Assembly (NCBI GenBank): GCA_051004735.1
Contig: JBPCKA010000069.1
Span: 62,001 to 126,000, forward strand
Reading direction: 5' to 3'
Length of the DNA: 64,000 nucleotides
DNA from: Euzebya sp051004735
Lineage (GTDB): Bacteria; Actinomycetota; Nitriliruptoria; Euzebyales; Euzebyaceae
Within the stretch, counting starts at the first letter, position 1. The number at the start of each line of letters is the position of its first letter. The notes under the pieces are model-generated. The model had not been told where the DNA came from and searched no databases. It saw only the letters and a program-made list of their open reading frames with translations. Below, in pieces: positions 46,581 through 55,057 of the stretch. Position numbers and translations under genes: made by a program.

Positions 46581-48685
46581 CCCTTCTCCTCACCGAACCG
46601 AAGTCCGCACGCGCCGGGCTGGCGCCATCCTGGACCCAGCGTCTGGCGGGGGCCGCAGGCCGTCTGCTGAGCGGACGTGCGGACAGGGGACGTCGCGACT
46701 TCCTGCGCCGAGCAGCATTGGTCGGCACCGCACTGGCGGTGAATCCCCTCGACTTCATCCTGCGACCACAGAGTGCCTACGCCTCGGTCTGTGGCCCCTC
46801 CAACGAGTGCAGTCAGGGCTGGAGTGCGTTTTGTTGCACGATCAACGGCGGCGCCAACACCTGTCCCAGCGGTTCATACGTGGCGGGTTGGTGGAAGGTG
46901 TCGTCCTCGGCGTTTTGTCGCGGCGAGGACCGCTATGTCGTCGACTGCAATCGTCTGCCCGCGGCGAGCTGCTCATGTCATTGCGCCAACGGCCCCTGCG
47001 ACCGCCGCCGAGTGTGCTGCAACAACTTCCGCTACGGCCAGTGCAACCAGCAGATCCCCGGGACCACCCCGGTTGTGTGCCGCATCGTGATCTGCACACC
47101 ACCCTGGGAATGGGACAGCGCCTGCACCACGGCCGTCCGCACCGATGAACGAACCCGTGACCATTCGGCGTCATGCCTGAACGGTCCCAACCCGACCGAA
47201 ATCGCGGTGGTCTACCAGGACCTGGGCCTGGTCGGTTCCTTGCTGGGCGCTCCCGCGGGAGAGGAAACCGCGGGACCGGAGGACGGCTCCTATCGGCGCT
47301 ATGAACAGGGGATCATCACCCGGTCCACCATGTTTGGCATCGCCGTCCTCACCGGCCCGGTCGGGCTGGCCTACGCCGATCTGGACGGACCAAACGGGCC
47401 CTTGGGCTATGTGACCGGGGAACAAGTGGACGTCGCAGGCGGGCAGGTCCTGTCTGCTCAGGGCGGCTCGCTCTATCTGACACCTGCGGGCCAGGCGTTC
47501 GCGGTCACCGGCGCTGTGGACAGTGAGTACGCCAGTCGCGGAGGACCTGCCGGCTGGCTGGGGTTCCCGCTCACCCAGGTGCTACCAGCCCCGGCCGGAC
47601 GGGCGCGAGTGGATTTCGACGCAGGGTGGTCATTGGCCTTTGATCCCTCCATTGATGAGGTGCGGCTGCTGCCCAGCGACGTCGAATTGTCCGATCAACC
47701 CGGTCAATGGCCGCCGACCGCGGGGGTGACCCGGTGGGATGGGGACACTCGGGTGCAGACGGCCGTGCGGGTCAGCCGCGAGGTACTCCCGGCAGGGGCG
47801 TCAACGGCAGTCCTGGTCACGGCTGATTCCTTCGCCGACGCCCTGGCCGGCGGGGTCCTGGCGGGGGCGAGCAACGGACCGGTCCTGCTGACCGGACCCG
47901 GCGAGCTTGCGCCCGACACCGCCGAGGAGCTGGGCAGGCTTGGGGTGCAACAGGTCGTGCTGGTCGGCGGGCCCACGGCGCTCAGCGCCCAAGTCGAGGA
48001 CCAGGTACGCGCCCTCTTGCCGCAGGCAACAGTGCGCCGTCTGGCTGGCGAGAACAGATTCGCCACCGCCGTGGCCGTGTCCCAGCAGATGGTTCCGGAT
48101 ACGGCGACCCCCGTCACCACGGTGTATCTGGTCAGCGGCCGGGACTTTCCCGACGCGTTGGTGGCGACCCCGGCGGCAGTCGCTGACCGCGCACCCCTGC
48201 TGTTGACCGAGCGTGCGGTGCTGCCAGATGTCACCCGTGATGAGTTGCTGCGCCTGAACCCGGCCGCGGTCGTGATCGTTGGTGGCCAGACGACGGTGGC
48301 CAGTTCCGTCGAACAGGAGGTCCGCGCCGTAACCGACGCGGACGTCACCCGGATCGAAGGCCCGTCGAGATATGACACCGCCGCCGTGGCCGCGGCCCGG
48401 ACCAATCCCGCCACCAGTGGCGCGGTCCTGATCGCGACCGGGCAGGACTTCGCCGACGCACTCACCGCTGGTGCCGCCTCGTCGATCGTGGATGAACCAC
48501 TGCTGCTGGTTGCAAAGGACTCAACACCGGCGGTGACCCGGCAGGCCATCGCTCGGCTGCAACCGGGACTGATCGTGATTGTCGGAGGCCCGGGCGCGGT
48601 GTCAGACGCCGTCCAGCAGCAACTGGCTGGTACACCCACCGGCCCCTACCAGACCCGAGCCGTCCCCAGGGCCGAGGATCACTGA
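46577..48685 (+). CDS. Tat-exported MauA-like Cys-rich protein fused to CWB2 cell-wall anchor
   Basis: 702 residues. A twin-arginine signal (GRRDFLRRAALVGTALAV, residues 38-55) precedes a Cys-rich domain (70-185) with 17 Cys. INGGANTCPSGSYVAGWWKV and CCNNFRYGQC resemble methylamine dehydrogenase light chain (as I recall MauA has NCPPGTK..W and CCGYNVSGRC), with the same CC-x7-C spacing. Trp105/106 and Trp177/179 lie near places where MauA has the two Trp of tryptophan tryptophylquinone. A middle domain (about 190-375) is unrecognised. The last ~310 residues are three CWB2 units (VTRWDGDTRVQTAVRVS, VVLVGGPTALSA, VVIVGGQTTVASS, IVIVGGPGAVSD). The upstream MauE- and MauD-like genes would make its disulfides. 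No heavy chain or MauG is in the window. Confidence 0.75.
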   Translation: MTLLLTEPKSARAGLAPSWTQRLAGAAGRLLSGRADRGRRDFLRRAALVGTALAVNPLDFILRPQSAYASVCGPSNECSQGWSAFCCTINGGANTCPSGSYVAGWWKVSSSAFCRGEDRYVVDCNRLPAASCSCHCANGPCDRRRVCCNNFRYGQCNQQIPGTTPVVCRIVICTPPWEWDSACTTAVRTDERTRDHSASCLNGPNPTEIAVVYQDLGLVGSLLGAPAGEETAGPEDGSYRRYEQGIITRSTMFGIAVLTGPVGLAYADLDGPNGPLGYVTGEQVDVAGGQVLSAQGGSLYLTPAGQAFAVTGAVDSEYASRGGPAGWLGFPLTQVLPAPAGRARVDFDAGWSLAFDPSIDEVRLLPSDVELSDQPGQWPPTAGVTRWDGDTRVQTAVRVSREVLPAGASTAVLVTADSFADALAGGVLAGASNGPVLLTGPGELAPDTAEELGRLGVQQVVLVGGPTALSAQVEDQVRALLPQATVRRLAGENRFATAVAVSQQMVPDTATPVTTVYLVSGRDFPDALVATPAAVADRAPLLLTERAVLPDVTRDELLRLNPAAVVIVGGQTTVASSVEQEVRAVTDADVTRIEGPSRYDTAAVAAARTNPATSGAVLIATGQDFADALTAGAASSIVDEPLLLVAKDSTPAVTRQAIARLQPGLIVIVGGPGAVSDAVQQQLAGTPTGPYQTRAVPRAEDH

Positions 48686-48894
48686 CCGGCGATCTGGCGG
48701 CGCAGACCCTTGGCCACCTCGGTCATCTCCGTGAACGGTTTGCCGGCAGTCTGACCGTAGGCCATGACCCCTCGAATCAGCATCCTGGTCACAACCTCCT
48801 CATCGGTCCACACTTCACAACTACCCTCAACCTGGCTGAACAGGGGCTTCAGGGTTTCCAGTGCCTCATCGGGGACGGTCAGGGTGGTTGCCAT
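48679..48894 (-). CDS. Small acidic protein of unknown function
   Basis: 71 residues from ATG 48894, converging with the MauA-like gene and overlapping its stop by 7 bases. The sequence (MATTLTVPDEALETLKPLFS, then CEVWTDEEVVTRMLIRGVMA) is helical and acidic, like small ribbon-helix-helix or antitoxin-size proteins, but no family is clear. It is divergent from the rhodanese gene with 24 bases between starts, and longer upstream frames overlap that gene and are shadows. Confidence 0.55.
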   Translation of the reverse strand: MATTLTVPDEALETLKPLFSQVEGSCEVWTDEEVVTRMLIRGVMAYGQTAGKPFTEMTEVAKGLRRQIAGQ

Positions 48895-48918
48895 GGTCTG
48901 GCCTTTCGCACTGATACA

Positions 48919-49245
48919 GTGGGAACCGAGTTGATTCCCGACATTACCCCCGCCGCCGCTGCGGAGGCCATGAGAAACGGTGCCGTCCTGTTGGACGTAC
49001 GCGAGCCGTTCGAGGTGGCTGCCGCAGGCATCGACGGCGCGACGCACATCCCCATGGGACAGATCGTCAGTCGGATCAACGAGGTCCCTACAGACACCCA
49101 GGTGTTGTGTTTGTGCCACCACGGGGGCCGAAGCGCGCAGGTGGCCGCCTATCTGGCGGGACAGGGTTATGACGTGGCAAACGTGGCCGGCGGTATCGAC
49201 GAATGGTCGATCAGTCACGATTCCACCATCCCCCGCTACGCCTAA
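48919..49245 (+). CDS. Single-domain rhodanese
   Basis: 108 residues from GTG 48919. The domain is complete: LLDVREPFEVAAAGIDGATH, IPMGQIVSRI and the active loop CLCHHGGRSAQVAAYL with catalytic Cys, then GYDVANVAGGIDEW. Rhodaneses carry persulfide sulfur from thiosulfate or Cys desulfurases to acceptors. It precedes the DEAD-box helicase by 73 bases; no functional link is evident. Confidence 0.88.
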   Translation: MGTELIPDITPAAAAEAMRNGAVLLDVREPFEVAAAGIDGATHIPMGQIVSRINEVPTDTQVLCLCHHGGRSAQVAAYLAGQGYDVANVAGGIDEWSISHDSTIPRYA

Positions 49246-49318
49246 TCAGAACAACTTCCCGACCCAGCGCCACCTCACACCCGGCGCGGGTCCACCAGAC
49301 CTAAAAGAAGAGATCAAC

Positions 49319-51073
49319 GTGATTGAGAACAAGACATTCGCCGACTTCGGCGTGGACGCCACCATCTGTGACAGCTTGGCCGAGGTGGGTATCACCTCCC
49401 CGTTCCCCATCCAGGAGATGACGCTGCCACTTGCGCTGAACGGCGCCGACATCATCGGTCAGGCTCGCACCGGAACCGGTAAGACCCTGGGTTTCGGTCT
49501 GCCACTGCTGCAGCGCATCGACATCAACGGCGGCCTGCAGTCGCTGGTCATCGTGCCGACACGTGAGTTGTGCCTGCAGGTCGCCGAGGACCTGGCGCAG
49601 GCAGGCAAGGGGCGCGGGGTGGACGTGGTCGCCGTGTACGGCGGCAAGGCCCTGCAACCGCAGATCGACGCAATCGCCGCCGGTGCGCACCTGGTCGTGG
49701 GCACCCCAGGGCGGCTGCTGGACCTGTCTCGTCGGGGGGTTATGAACCTGTCAGGCTGCCACGGCCTGGTGCTTGATGAGGCCGACGAGATGTTGGACCT
49801 GGGCTTCTTGCCCGACGTGGAGGCGCTGATCGAGATGTGCGCGGCCGAGCGCCAGACGCTGCTGTTCAGCGCGACGATGCCAGCCCAGATCGTTGGGTTG
49901 GCCCGCAAGTACATGACCAAGCCGACGTTCATGCGGGCAGAGGTCGAAGAGATCACGATTGCCCCTGAGACCAAGCAGTACTTCCTCAACTGTCATCGGA
50001 TGGACAAGCCAGCCGTGCTGGCCCGGATCCTGACAACCCCCGGCCGTGGGTTGTGTGTGGTGTTCTGTCGTACCAAGCGTATGGCTGACACCTTGGCCGA
50101 GGAGCTTCGAGATCGGGACGTGGCGGCTCAGGCCATCCACTCCGACCTCAGGCAGGAGGCCCGTGAACGTGCACTGCAGAAGTTCCGCGACGGCAAGATC
50201 ACCGTTCTGTGCGCCACCGAGGTGGCCGCTCGTGGACTGGACATCGCCGATGTCACCCACGTCGTCAACTACGACTGCCCCGATGACGACAAGATGTACC
50301 TGCACCGCATCGGACGGACGGGCCGGGCGGGAGGCGACGGGGTGGCGATCACGTTCGCGGTGTGGAACGAGTTGCCTCGCCTGGAGATGATCCGCCGCGA
50401 CCTGGACATCACCGAGGAGATTCACGAGGTGTTCTCCACCTCGCCACTGCTGGAGGAACTGTTCGACCTCCCGGTGCAGGAGGAGCGCAAGAAGGTCCCC
50501 TCCCCGCCCCAGGCACGATCGGGGAAGGGCTCTCGCTCTCAAGCGCGGGGAAAGAAGGCAGAAGAGAGGTCCGTCCGCAGCGAGGTTTCGGCCCCGCACA
50601 CCACACCCGATCTGCGGCGCCGCCGTCGCAGTCGGACCTCGGTGGAGGAGGTGGCGCCGGTCCAGACGTCCTCACCCAGTCCTGACAAGGCCACAGTGCA
50701 GACCCCCTCAACCCAGCGGCCCACCCGCGAACGACGCCGTTCAAAGACCGTCTCACCAGACGCGGGGACCAAGGTCGAGACGGGGACGAGGGAGCGGGCC
50801 CAGGCCACCCGGCCAGCGGAATCATCGCCGCGGCCCAAGAACAACGGCAAGCGGTCCGCTGAGCGCCCCAAGACCAAGCGGCCCGAGTCAGTCCGTGGCG
50901 AGTCAGCCCGTGGCGAGTCAGCACGCTCGGGACGGTCACGTCGTCGCGGCGAACCCAGTGGTGGTGATCGCGATCGGACTCGGGGTCCCCGCAAGGCCGT
51001 CGATGCCGATCAGGCACGTGGCCAGGGACAACCGCGCCTGAACCGTCCCTTGGATGTCGCGCATCTTCCGTAG
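49319..51073 (+). CDS. DEAD-box RNA helicase with long basic tail
   Basis: 584 residues from GTG 49319 (AGAAGAG upstream). Helicase motifs: FADFGV/Q-motif PFPIQEMTLP, Walker A ARTGTGKT, PTREL, GTPGRL, DEAD, SAT, then ARGLDIADVTHVVNYD and HRIGRTGRAG. The core ends near residue 375. The last ~200 residues are very basic and Ser/Arg-rich, with short direct repeats (GESARGESARSG), suited to RNA binding and probably disordered. Such helicases act in ribosome assembly and mRNA decay, often in the cold. In-frame codons to 48980 belong to the rhodanese gene. Confidence 0.92.
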   Translation: MIENKTFADFGVDATICDSLAEVGITSPFPIQEMTLPLALNGADIIGQARTGTGKTLGFGLPLLQRIDINGGLQSLVIVPTRELCLQVAEDLAQAGKGRGVDVVAVYGGKALQPQIDAIAAGAHLVVGTPGRLLDLSRRGVMNLSGCHGLVLDEADEMLDLGFLPDVEALIEMCAAERQTLLFSATMPAQIVGLARKYMTKPTFMRAEVEEITIAPETKQYFLNCHRMDKPAVLARILTTPGRGLCVVFCRTKRMADTLAEELRDRDVAAQAIHSDLRQEARERALQKFRDGKITVLCATEVAARGLDIADVTHVVNYDCPDDDKMYLHRIGRTGRAGGDGVAITFAVWNELPRLEMIRRDLDITEEIHEVFSTSPLLEELFDLPVQEERKKVPSPPQARSGKGSRSQARGKKAEERSVRSEVSAPHTTPDLRRRRRSRTSVEEVAPVQTSSPSPDKATVQTPSTQRPTRERRRSKTVSPDAGTKVETGTRERAQATRPAESSPRPKNNGKRSAERPKTKRPESVRGESARGESARSGRSRRRGEPSGGDRDRTRGPRKAVDADQARGQGQPRLNRPLDVAHLP

Positions 51074-51102
51074 AAGCCGTCCGCGAATCCAGACTGGGGC
51101 GG

Positions 51103-51909
51103 TCAGCCTCCCACCACTGCAGCCAGATGTGGAAGAAGTGCCGGACCGGCCGCCACCACTCCCCCTGTCCTCCCCGGGGCTTGTAGTTCCCGCACCACAC
51201 CGCCGGCACTGGTGACGATGACGGTTCCGGCCATCACGTCCCAGCGTTGCGTGTCGTCCTCGTAGTAGGCGTCCACACGCCCGGCGGCCACAGCACACAG
51301 GTCCAGCGCCGCCGAGCCGACCCGACGGATGTCCCGAGCCGCTGACAGGACCCGGCCCACCGTGCCCGCCTGCTCCTCGCGGTGGGCGGGATCATAGGAG
51401 AATCCGGTGGCCACCAGCGCCAGCGGCAGGCGCACCGGGTCATTGACGCGGATCTCCTGGCCGTTGCAGGTCGCGGGCTGATCGATGCGAGCAGCAAACA
51501 GTTCACCGGCAAGGGGATCAAGGACGACGCCGACCAGTCCCCGCCAGGTGCCGTCGGGTGCCCGTTGTTCAACTCCGACACTGACTGACCAGCCGTGGTG
51601 TCCATACAGGAAGTTGACCGTCCCGTCCAGCGGGTCGATGACCCAGCGAAGCCCTGAGGTGCCACGGCGGTCAGCACCCTCCTCACCCATGATCGAATCG
51701 TCAGGCCGGGCGGCGGTGATGTCAGCTACCAGGGCACGTTCGCTGTCCGCATCGGCGACGGACACCGGATCGGTGGCGCTGGATTTCGTGTCGACCCTCA
51801 GGGAATGACCCTGGCGCAACCGGTCACGGTTGCTCAGCAGCGATGCCCCAGCCCGGCGGGCGGCACTGGTGGCCAACTCCAGCAGAGCCTGGGTGTCGGG
51901 CCGGGTCAA
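51103..51909 (-). CDS. Inositol monophosphatase family protein
   Basis: 268 residues from TTG 51909, which overlaps the stop of the upstream gene (TTGA); the longer frame to 52071 lies in that gene. Motifs: SVADADSERAL, GEEGADRRG, WVIDPLDGTVNFLYG with the Mg-binding Asp cluster, and the late WDVMAGTVIVTSAGG. The family removes phosphate from inositol-1-phosphate or related compounds (such as histidinol phosphate or PAP). Inositol supply for mycothiol or phosphatidylinositol is plausible in actinobacteria. Exact substrate unknown. Confidence 0.9.
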   Translation of the reverse strand: MTRPDTQALLELATSAARRAGASLLSNRDRLRQGHSLRVDTKSSATDPVSVADADSERALVADITAARPDDSIMGEEGADRRGTSGLRWVIDPLDGTVNFLYGHHGWSVSVGVEQRAPDGTWRGLVGVVLDPLAGELFAARIDQPATCNGQEIRVNDPVRLPLALVATGFSYDPAHREEQAGTVGRVLSAARDIRRVGSAALDLCAVAAGRVDAYYEDDTQRWDVMAGTVIVTSAGGVVRELQAPGRTGGVVAAGPALLPHLAAVVGG

Positions 51910-52364
51910 CCGGGCAGACCGAGTCCGGGTTTGAGCCACGCACGACGCTCGCCGCAGGGGCACGTCGCAAACACGGGGTGGGACTTCCACGGCGCCACGA
52001 CCATCATCGGAATGGCCTTCTTCAAGGCGTCGGTCAGCGAGACCTGGCAACTGATCCCACAATGCCCGCACTCCACCTTCACAGGACCGCCGCCGGTGGG
52101 GAAGGACCGAGACTGTGCCGTCGTTCGTGTGTCAGCCGATGTGTCAGCCGTGGTGTCAGCCGATGTGTCAGCCGTGGTGTCAGCCGGGTTGGCGATCCCG
52201 TGGGGGCTTGATCGGGCTCCCGCTCCGGGTGTGCTGGGCTCCTCAGCAACGCTGAACAACGCGGCACGACCATGAGGGTCGGCCTGTCCGGAATCAGGTT
52301 GGCGTGCCTCATCCCGTTCCAGCAGTCGCTTCTCGGGGGGTTTGATCCGGTCGAACCCGCTCAT
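51906..52364 (-). CDS. Zinc-ribbon-like protein with short tandem repeats
   Basis: 152 residues. A charged N-terminus leads to a low-complexity centre ADTTADTSADTTADTSADT coded by five 12-bp repeats, then a C-terminal domain with two Cys pairs (VECGHCGISC and FATCPCGERR), likely a zinc ribbon. Function unknown. It overlaps the ParA-like gene before it (ATGA) and the phosphatase after it (TTGA), so the three genes are co-translated. Repeat number could vary between strains. Confidence 0.68.
   Translation of the reverse strand: MSGFDRIKPPEKRLLERDEARQPDSGQADPHGRAALFSVAEEPSTPGAGARSSPHGIANPADTTADTSADTTADTSADTRTTAQSRSFPTGGGPVKVECGHCGISCQVSLTDALKKAIPMMVVAPWKSHPVFATCPCGERRAWLKPGLGLPG
52129..52188. 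repeat. Five tandem 12-bp repeats (GTGTCAGCCGAT/GTG)
   Basis: GTGTCAGCCGAT, GTGTCAGCCGTG, the same pair again and GTGTCAGCCGGG follow one another without gaps. They code for the ADTT/ADTS repeats of the leftward zinc-ribbon-like gene. The unit is a multiple of three, so changes in copy number keep the frame. Confidence 0.9.
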
Positions 52365-53179
52365 GTGTCAGTTCCCTTCTGTCGCCGTCCGCCCTCGGCG
52401 GCGACCCGATCGGCTTTGCGGACCGTCAGGCCGTGGAGTTCGGCGGCGATGACCCGGTAGGCGGCACTTCCAGGGACGCGCGGTGCGTGGGCCAGGATGG
52501 ATCGGCCGTGGTTCGGTGCCTCGGCGAACCTGATGGACTTTCGCACCGGAACTCCGATGAGCTTCAATTCATACCGTGACTGCACGTCCTCCAGGACCTC
52601 GCGGGCATGCGTGGTACGGCCGTCATACATCGTGGCGATCAACCCGGCGACCCGCAGATCCCGGTTGGTCAGATGCTGGACGTCAGCGATGGTCTCCAGC
52701 AGCTGTGACACCCCTCGATGGCTCAGCGTCTCACACTGGACCGGGATCACAACCTGGTCGGCGGCAGTCAACCCGTTCAGTGTCAACACACCCAGCGACG
52801 GTGGACAGTCCAGGAAGATCGCATCGTAGGAGTCCTTCAGGTCCTCCAGCTGCGCCCGAAGCACATATTCCCTCCCGGTTCGGGACAGCAGAGCCACCTC
52901 CGCGCCGGACAGATCCAGGTTGGAGGGCACCAGGTCACATTCGTCGTGGGCCAGGATCGTGGCAGCCAGATCCTTGCGCCCTGTCACCACCTCATGCAGC
53001 GTCGGTGACAGCGAATCGGGGTCAAAGCCCAGTGAGAACGTCAGGCATGCCTGCGGGTCAAGATCAACCGCCAGGACGTTCAGCCCACGGGCCCGCAGGG
53101 CCGCCGCCAGGCTGACGGTGGTGGTGGTCTTGGCGACGCCACCCTTCTGGTTGGCAACGGCGTACACGACGGCACTCAT
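52361..53179 (-). CDS. ParA/Soj family ATPase
   Basis: 272 residues. The deviant Walker A is NQKGGVAKTTTTVSLAAALR (signature Lys 12 and Lys 17), followed by VDLDPQACLTFSLG, FLDCPPSLGVLTLNGL (Walker B) and VIPVQCETLSHRG. ParA proteins place chromosomes, plasmids or protein clusters by ATP-dependent binding to DNA. No parB follows; the next genes are a zinc-ribbon-like protein and an inositol phosphatase. It is therefore probably an orphan ParA with some other cargo, perhaps the zinc-ribbon-like partner. GTG/ATG start choice follows the family N-terminus MSAVVYAVANQ. Confidence 0.9.
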   Translation of the reverse strand: MSAVVYAVANQKGGVAKTTTTVSLAAALRARGLNVLAVDLDPQACLTFSLGFDPDSLSPTLHEVVTGRKDLAATILAHDECDLVPSNLDLSGAEVALLSRTGREYVLRAQLEDLKDSYDAIFLDCPPSLGVLTLNGLTAADQVVIPVQCETLSHRGVSQLLETIADVQHLTNRDLRVAGLIATMYDGRTTHAREVLEDVQSRYELKLIGVPVRKSIRFAEAPNHGRSILAHAPRVPGSAAYRVIAAELHGLTVRKADRVAAEGGRRQKGTDT

Positions 53180-53346
53180 CGCTGCGTGAGACTACAGCGC
53201 CGCTTCTGCGACGGCCCTCGTCCGGCCCGCCCCCGGGTCGTGTCAGCCATCGATCGCCGTAGGGGTTGGCGGGTCAGGTTCGTCTGTGCTCACAGCCAAG
53301 GCGGTACCTTGTCGTGGCCCACGCATTCACTGAGGAGTCACCCTAG

Positions 53347-54837
53347 ATGTCAGTACCAGCCCTGAGCGTGTCGCGCGTCACGCTCTGCATTGTTCTGGTT
53401 GCCACAGCACTGCTGGCGGTCCCTTCAGCGGCCCTGGCCCAGTCCGAGTGCGTTCAAGACCCGGCTGGGGATGTGGAGAACCGGGATCAGAGCACGATCA
53501 CCGAGTTCCCGCAGGCCGACATCCTTGCGGCGTGCACCGACTACACCGCTGAAGTCTTGGAGGTGTCGGTCCGGGTGGCACAACCAACCGACCCCGAGAC
53601 CGATCCGGGTTGGGCGGACTTTGCCTCAACGGTGGGTGTGGCTGTCGACGTGGGCGGCGCGGAGGGCGAGGAGTTCGACGTCAACTACGCCCGCTTCCCC
53701 AACGGCGAGACCGAGGTCCGGGTGTTCGTCCACGACACCCCCGAAGTCCTATGCACGTTCGAGGGGATCTACGACGGCGTCCGCTACCGCATCCCAATCC
53801 CCGCCGACTGCATCGGAAACCCGGCCCAGGTCAACGTGGCCGCCTTCATCTTCTACACCTCCTCGGTGCCCAACCAGGCGTCTATGGGGTATTACGACGA
53901 AGTCCCGCCGCGACCGAACTTCCGCGGCCCCTTCACCACCGCGGATGATCCTGCGACGGCCGTGCAGCGATTGGCAGGCCCCTCGCGGGTCGACACGGCC
54001 ATCGCGGTCAGCCGGGATGACTTTTCCGGCGGTGCGGCCGGTGCCGTGGTGCTGGCCCGCGCCGACCTGTTCCCCGATGCCCTGGTGGCCGCTCCGCTGG
54101 CTACCGCCGTGGATGGCCCGCTGCTGTTGACCCCCGGCTTCGCCGTGCCCCAGATCGTTGAGGACGAGATCCAACGTGTGTTGCCCGGTGGCGGAACGGT
54201 GTACCTGTCAGGCGGCATCGTGGCCTTGGAGGACGGCATCCGCACCGAGATCGAAGCACTGGGCTATTCCGTTGTCCGGGCCGCCGGTGACAGCCGGTAC
54301 GCCACAGCCGTCGAGGTCGCCAGGGCCGCCAATCCCGACCCCGCACTGATCGTGGTCGCCGACGGCAACACCTTCCCGGATGCGTTGGTGGGCGGTTCGC
54401 TTGCCGCCGCCGAGGGAGGCGTGGCGATCCTCTCCAACGGTACCCAGTTGGATGACACCGCCTCGGCCTACCTGGCCGAGCATCCGGATGCCGACGTCCT
54501 GGCTATCGGCGTGATCGCCGCCCAGGCGGTTCCTGATGCCCCCTCGATCGCGGGCAGCGATGCGTTTGCGACTTCGGTGGCCGTGGCCCAACAGCGATAC
54601 CCCGGCGCAAGCGGTGCCGCGATCGCCAGTGGGACCAACTTCCCCGACGGCCTGGCCGGCGGAGCGCATGCCGCACGACGTGGACTTCCCCTGCTGCTCA
54701 GCTACCCCGACGTGCTGCCCGACAGCGTGGCGGGGTACCTGTCGGGGGCTGCGCCTCTGAGCCCCATCTTCATGTACGGCGGCGTGGTCGCGCTCAGCAA
54801 TCAGGTCGAACGGGACGCGGCGGCGTCCCTGGGCTAA
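53347..54837 (+). CDS. Secreted protein with CWB2 cell-wall anchor
   Basis: 496 residues. A Sec signal peptide (VTLCIVLVATALLAVPSAAL, cleavage near ALA-QS) precedes an unknown beta-rich domain (about 33-190) with three Cys (SECVQDPAGD, AACTDY, VLCTFEG), followed by three CWB2 units (about 205-495): RLAGPSRVDTAIAVS, TVYLSGGIVALED, AAGDSRYATAVEVA and FMYGGVVALSNQ. CWB2 repeats bind anionic cell-wall polymers, so the N-terminal domain should be displayed on the surface. GAGG-like ribosome site is at 53331. The stop is followed by a GC-rich gap with palindromic repeats. Confidence 0.9.
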   Translation: MSVPALSVSRVTLCIVLVATALLAVPSAALAQSECVQDPAGDVENRDQSTITEFPQADILAACTDYTAEVLEVSVRVAQPTDPETDPGWADFASTVGVAVDVGGAEGEEFDVNYARFPNGETEVRVFVHDTPEVLCTFEGIYDGVRYRIPIPADCIGNPAQVNVAAFIFYTSSVPNQASMGYYDEVPPRPNFRGPFTTADDPATAVQRLAGPSRVDTAIAVSRDDFSGGAAGAVVLARADLFPDALVAAPLATAVDGPLLLTPGFAVPQIVEDEIQRVLPGGGTVYLSGGIVALEDGIRTEIEALGYSVVRAAGDSRYATAVEVARAANPDPALIVVADGNTFPDALVGGSLAAAEGGVAILSNGTQLDDTASAYLAEHPDADVLAIGVIAAQAVPDAPSIAGSDAFATSVAVAQQRYPGASGAAIASGTNFPDGLAGGAHAARRGLPLLLSYPDVLPDSVAGYLSGAAPLSPIFMYGGVVALSNQVERDAAASLG

Positions 54838-54864
54838 GCGAGCCCTCCCCCCCCGCCCCTATCC

Positions 54865-55000
54865 CTCAGATCTGAGCTTTCAACCGGGTTAGCCGCCCGA
54901 TTCCTCAGATCTGAGGGTTTCAGGGCACTCGGAGTGGCCCCACCCATCCCTCAGATCTGAGCTTTAAACCGGGTTAGCCGTCCCAATTCTCAGATCTGAG
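54865..55000. repeat. Four copies of the palindrome CTCAGATCTGAG in two duplicated units
   Basis: Perfect 12-bp palindromes lie at 54865-54876, 54904-54915, 54950-54961 and 54989-55000. Spacing is 39, 46 and 39 bases, and each pair is joined by CTTT(C/A)AACCGGGTTAGCCG, so an ~85-bp unit has been duplicated. They fill the gap between the CWB2 gene and the ArsR-type gene, and could be regulator sites or structured terminators. Confidence 0.85.
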
Positions 55001-55057
55001 GGTTTCCATAGGCAGAAAAGCTTTGCACATAACTTGTGCACAAATATTATGCAAGCT

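Noticed and set aside
54865..55000. CRISPR array
   Set aside because: Repeats are 12-bp palindromes, only four, with related rather than unique spacers and no cas genes.
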